A stretch of DNA of 64,000 bases, taken from the NCBI GenBank assembly GCA_013360445.1, contig JABWBP010000070.1, positions 1 to 64,000 on the forward strand, given 5' to 3'. This document shows, one piece after another, positions 60,937 through 64,000 of this stretch (position 1 is the first letter of the stretch; each line of letters starts with the position of its first letter). The DNA comes from Calditrichaceae bacterium (GTDB lineage: Bacteria; Calditrichota; Calditrichia; RBG-13-44-9; J075). The translations under genes were made by a program, and so were the position numbers. A model generated the notes under the pieces. That model saw only the letters and a program-made list of their open reading frames with translations, ran no database searches and was not told the origin of the DNA.

Positions 60937-61950
60937 TCAGCTTTTCCGCTTGCCCTGAATAAATTCCATTGCAGTCTCCACATCGTCCTTGCTGCCCAGG
61001 ATCAAGGGGGTGTGCTGGTGCAAATTGTCCGGCGGAATGTCTAAAATCCGGCGGCGGCCGTCGGTGGCTTTACCTCCCGCCTGCTCTACGATAAACGCTA
61101 AGGGGTTGGCTTCATATAAAAGCCGCAACTTGCCCTGGGGATTTGTGTGGTCTCCCGGGTAAAGGAAAACCCCTCCTTTCAACAAATTGCGATGGAAATC
61201 CGCCACTAAGGAACCGATGTAGCGGCTGTTCATCCCCCCGCCGTTCGCAGAAGTCGATTTTTTGGCCCAGCGGATATAATTCTGCACCCCCGGCTCCCAG
61301 TCGTCATAGTTGCTCTCGTTGGCGCTGTAAATTTTGCCTTTGGAGGGCGTCTTGATTTTGGGATGGGAGAGCACGAAACTGCCGTAGGTAGGATCCAGGG
61401 TAAACCCGTGAACCCCCGCCCCGGTGGTGTACACTAACATGGTGCTGGAGCCGTAAACCACGTACCCGGCGCAGAGCTGGGAATATCCCGGTTGTAAAAT
61501 ATCCTCCAACTTCCCGGGAGCGTCTTCCGGGGTAATACGGCGATAAATGCTAAAAATAGTGCCGATGCTGACGTTGACGTCGATATTCGAGGAGCCGTCT
61601 AAGGGATCGAAACAGCAGACATATTTACCCCGGGGAAACTCGTCGGGTATGGGGATCAGCTCCTCATCCTCTTCCGAGACCATGGCGCAGAGGGTTCCCC
61701 CGAAACGCAAGGAGCGGATCATGGCTTCATTGGCGAAAACGTCTAATTTTTGCTGCTCTTCGCCAAATACGTTGCGGCTGCCCGCCAATCCCAGGATGTC
61801 CAATAACCCGGCTTTATTGACCTGGTGGGAGATTACTTTGGCGGCCAGGGCAATATCGCTTAACAAACTGGTGAAGGCCCCGGTGGCCTGGGGGTACAAT
61901 CGTTCCTGTTCCACAAGATGACGGTTCAATGTCATCATAAAACTATTCAT
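60937..61950 (-). CDS. fbp: Fructose-1,6-bisphosphatase, class I
   Basis: 337 aa. Removes the 1-phosphate of fructose 1,6-bisphosphate in gluconeogenesis. The metal/phosphate motif F-D-P-L-D-G-S-S-N-I-D-V-N-V-S-I-G-T is complete, with E-E-D-E upstream, Y-I-G-S-L-V-A-D, and the C-terminal E-Q-A-G-G-K-A-T-D-G. The Cys-Cys preceding F-D-P-L-D is a natural variant. Confidence 0.96.
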   Translation of the reverse strand: MNSFMMTLNRHLVEQERLYPQATGAFTSLLSDIALAAKVISHQVNKAGLLDILGLAGSRNVFGEEQQKLDVFANEAMIRSLRFGGTLCAMVSEEDEELIPIPDEFPRGKYVCCFDPLDGSSNIDVNVSIGTIFSIYRRITPEDAPGKLEDILQPGYSQLCAGYVVYGSSTMLVYTTGAGVHGFTLDPTYGSFVLSHPKIKTPSKGKIYSANESNYDDWEPGVQNYIRWAKKSTSANGGGMNSRYIGSLVADFHRNLLKGGVFLYPGDHTNPQGKLRLLYEANPLAFIVEQAGGKATDGRRRILDIPPDNLHQHTPLILGSKDDVETAMEFIQGKRKS

Positions 61951-62132
61951 GTGACCTCCTGGGTTTGAATGACGGATGAAAGGAAAGGCCGCCCCACGGA
62001 AACGACCTCTGACAAATCGAAAAGATAATAAGCTGGTAAAATTTACAGTGCGGATTTGAAATTTTCAATGATTAGAAAAATCAGGAAGGAAGCTCGCTGC
62101 GAAGTAAAAACCATCCAACTCAGATCAGTTTA
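61951..62132. other. Upstream region of fbp
   Basis: No gene was seen. The region presumably carries the fbp promoter on the minus strand; no confident elements were identified. Confidence 0.3.
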
Positions 62133-62228
62133 GGGCTTTCGCTCTTTTTATTGTACCACTGAACGCTAATGTGTTTCAATCACTCTGTGCGCTCAGTTGG
62201 GTACATTATTTTTTTCTGGCTCCCTTAA
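62133..62228 (-). repeat. 96-bp repeat family E, copy 2
   Basis: Reverse complement of 40872-40967 with two differences in 96 bases. It lies downstream of the DegQ gene and its terminator, in the same orientation relative to the gene as copy 1. Confidence 0.85.
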
Positions 62229-62263
62229 ACCGTTGTAATACTTATGCGGGGGAAGAACGCCCA

Positions 62264-62301
62264 TAAAAACCGGGAGCGCCGCAAATTCCGGCGCTCCCGG
62301 G
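62264..62301 (-). terminator. Intrinsic terminator of the DegQ-like gene
   Basis: Read on the minus strand, CGGGAGCGCCG and CGGCGCTCCCG form an 11-bp G+C-rich stem with a short loop, followed by GTTTTTA, 14 bases after the stop codon. Confidence 0.88.
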
Positions 62302-62314
62302 GAGGTTCAGGGGG

Positions 62315-63823
62315 TTAGTTTTGGGGAAGATTGAAGTTGACGATAAACCGGCGGTCGCCGCGCAAGACATTCAAAATCACCGGATCTCCCGGTTTAAGGT
62401 CTGCAATAACCCGGTTGAATTCGCTCATATTGCGAACGTTTTGCCGGTTGAGCCGGGTGATCACGTCCCCTTCCTGCAATCCGACCCGGGCGGCAACGCT
62501 GCCCTGCGCAACGGAGGTAATCACCACTCCTTCGCTATTGCTTAAATCATAGCGCCGGCGCAGTTCCGGGGATACGTTCTCCACCCGCAATCCCAGGGAT
62601 TCCACATTTTGCCGCTGGTTCCCGGCTATCTGGGGTTCTTCTTCGGGAAATTCGGCCAGCTTGACGTTAATCTCTCTTTGCTTGCCGTCGCGCAGTACTT
62701 TCAAATTGATCGCGGTGCGCGGGTCGGTAGAGCCGATGAGCGTGCTCAATTCCGTGGCGTTGCGAACCTTCTTGCCGGAAACTTCTAACACGATGTCGCC
62801 CGCTTGCAAGCCGGCGGCTTCCGCGGGGCTGTCTTTCACCACTTCCCGGATAAAAACTCCTTCGCTGGTATTATCCAGGCCGTACATTTTGGCAATGTCC
62901 GGGGTGATATTGCTGATTTGCACCCCTAACCAGCCCCGCACCACTTTCCCTTTGGTTAAAATATCCGACATGACCTTGTTGGCGAGATTGGCCGGGATTG
63001 CGAAACCGATTCCGATATTTCCCCCGGAGCGGCTGGCAATCGCGGTATTGATGCCGATCAGCTCGCCTTTCAAATTGACCAGGGCGCCCCCGCTGTTGCC
63101 GGGGTTGATCGCCGCGTCGGTCTGGATAAAATCTTCATACTGGGTTAGGCCCACCCCGGTGCGCCCCTTGGCGCTCACGATGCCGGAGGTGACGGTATGG
63201 GCAAATTCCTCTTGAAGCGGCGAACCGACCGCCAGAACCCATTCGCCCACCCGCACCGCGTCGGAATTGCCGATGCTGATCGCGGGGAGACTGCTCGCTT
63301 CGATCTTGAGCACCGCCAGGTCGGTGCGGGAATCGGTGCCCTTCACTTCCGCCTTGAATTGCCGCCCGTCCATCAACTTGACCACGATGTTATCGGCTTT
63401 ATCCACCACGTGGTTGTTGGTGAGGATGACTCCATCTGCTTGAACGATGACGCCGGAACCCAACCCCTGCTGGGTGAATTCCCGCTCCGGCATTCGCTGC
63501 CCGAAGAAATCATCGAACGGGAACCAGTACGGCGAAACCTGCCGCCCCTTGATGACGGTTTCGGTGGAAATGGTTACCACGGAGGGGGTCACTTTTTCGG
63601 CAACATCGGAAAAAGCGTTGCTGAGGGCGTTGAGAATGGATTGCCCGTCCAAATTAGCAGCGCCGGGGGAGGTCTGGGTAATTCCTCCCTCTTCCTTCGG
63701 TTGATCGGGGGAATCGGCGGTGAGATGCCCGGTCCAATTCAGGCCGGAAGCCAGGATCAGTCCCATCACGATGCCTGCCAGAACCAGCACGATGCTAAAG
63801 CCGGTTAATCTTTTCTTGTTCAT
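62315..63823 (-). CDS. Do-family periplasmic serine protease (DegQ/DegP-like)
   Basis: 502 aa. N-terminal membrane anchor or signal (residues 5-27), trypsin-like domain with triad His138 (T-N-N-H-V-V), Asp168 (R-T-D-L-A-V-L) and Ser244 (P-G-N-S-G-G-A-L), then two PDZ domains at about 285-375 and 405-495. Degrades or refolds damaged envelope proteins. It has a clear minus-strand terminator at 62264-62301. Confidence 0.96.
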   Translation of the reverse strand: MNKKRLTGFSIVLVLAGIVMGLILASGLNWTGHLTADSPDQPKEEGGITQTSPGAANLDGQSILNALSNAFSDVAEKVTPSVVTISTETVIKGRQVSPYWFPFDDFFGQRMPEREFTQQGLGSGVIVQADGVILTNNHVVDKADNIVVKLMDGRQFKAEVKGTDSRTDLAVLKIEASSLPAISIGNSDAVRVGEWVLAVGSPLQEEFAHTVTSGIVSAKGRTGVGLTQYEDFIQTDAAINPGNSGGALVNLKGELIGINTAIASRSGGNIGIGFAIPANLANKVMSDILTKGKVVRGWLGVQISNITPDIAKMYGLDNTSEGVFIREVVKDSPAEAAGLQAGDIVLEVSGKKVRNATELSTLIGSTDPRTAINLKVLRDGKQREINVKLAEFPEEEPQIAGNQRQNVESLGLRVENVSPELRRRYDLSNSEGVVITSVAQGSVAARVGLQEGDVITRLNRQNVRNMSEFNRVIADLKPGDPVILNVLRGDRRFIVNFNLPQN

Positions 63824-64000
63824 TTTTTATCTCTCCTGTTTTATTCATTCAGACGCAGAAATCTTACGCTCTCAACCGCGCGAAGTTTCTCCGGGGCAAA
63901 ACCCCTTAGAAGCTGTTTTATGCCAAAGGCATGGCTTACGCCAAAAGTTGCCACAAAGACTCTAAGACATGAAGTTTCACTAAAAATCTTCAAAATTCTT
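63824..64000. other. Window-edge region with a partial CACAAAG repeat
   Basis: Upstream of the DegQ gene, GTTGCCACAAAGACTCTAAG (63948-63967) and adjoining bases resemble the left arm of the inverted-repeat elements; the partner arm would be beyond the window. No gene was seen. Confidence 0.45.

Overview
The window looks like part of a chromosome from an uncultured member of the FCB superphylum (Calditrichota/KSB1-type lineages fit best; this is inference). The grounds are many secreted proteins ending in a type IX secretion (T9SS) sorting domain with an N-Y-P-N-P-F-N-P motif, good AGGAG-type ribosome binding sites, a G+C-rich housekeeping background, and intergenic regions packed with short inverted-repeat elements. 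No rRNA, tRNA or CRISPR array was recognised.

Layout. 0-3.2 kb: tyrosine/homogentisate catabolism (hpd, hmgA), split by a four-helix-bundle gene flanked by inverted 8-bp repeat arrays. 3.4-12.7 kb: an NHL-repeat protein, a phosphoesterase, a lipoprotein, a macrodomain protein, a large M36-like secreted metalloprotease and an M20 dipeptidase. 12.7-15.4 kb: two MNT nucleotidyltransferases plus a HEPN protein, a YgeY-like M20 hydrolase and a decayed PIN toxin-antitoxin pair. 15.7-21 kb: an A+T-rich island with a C5-cytosine methyltransferase, a protein with two GHKL ATPase domains, a receiver-HEPN fusion and a MutY/MIG-like glycosylase. This is the best candidate for an undescribed system. 21-24.8 kb: an exported hypothetical protein, a BrnT/BrnA remnant, a cysteine-synthase-fold enzyme and a truncated AbiEii gene. 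24.6-36.9 kb: seven secreted beta-propeller or FG-GAP proteins, all on the minus strand, with T9SS tails showing small in-frame insertions, one shared deletion and one frameshift. 37-44 kb: a frameshifted PD-(D/E)XK gene, a propeller lipoprotein, a 3-hydroxyacyl-CoA dehydrogenase and an ECF sigma/anti-sigma pair. 44-47.3 kb: a TPR-CHAT protease-like protein. 47.8-64 kb: housekeeping genes (CorC, SelA, QueF, pyruvate kinase, AI-2E family, TrkH/TrkA, DJ-1, thioesterase, HAD, FBPase, DegQ).

The strongest non-coding result is a set of non-autonomous mobile elements. At least three families of about 110-310 bp have terminal inverted repeats and exact 7- or 8-bp target-site duplications that can be read directly, and two of them are nested. 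They contain the CACAGAG / GCAAAGACGCAAAG inverted arms often seen in environmental genomes. Several toxin-antitoxin or abortive-infection genes are visibly broken, and two further genes appear to carry 5-bp losses that shift the frame, so this is a region of active decay and small-element insertion.
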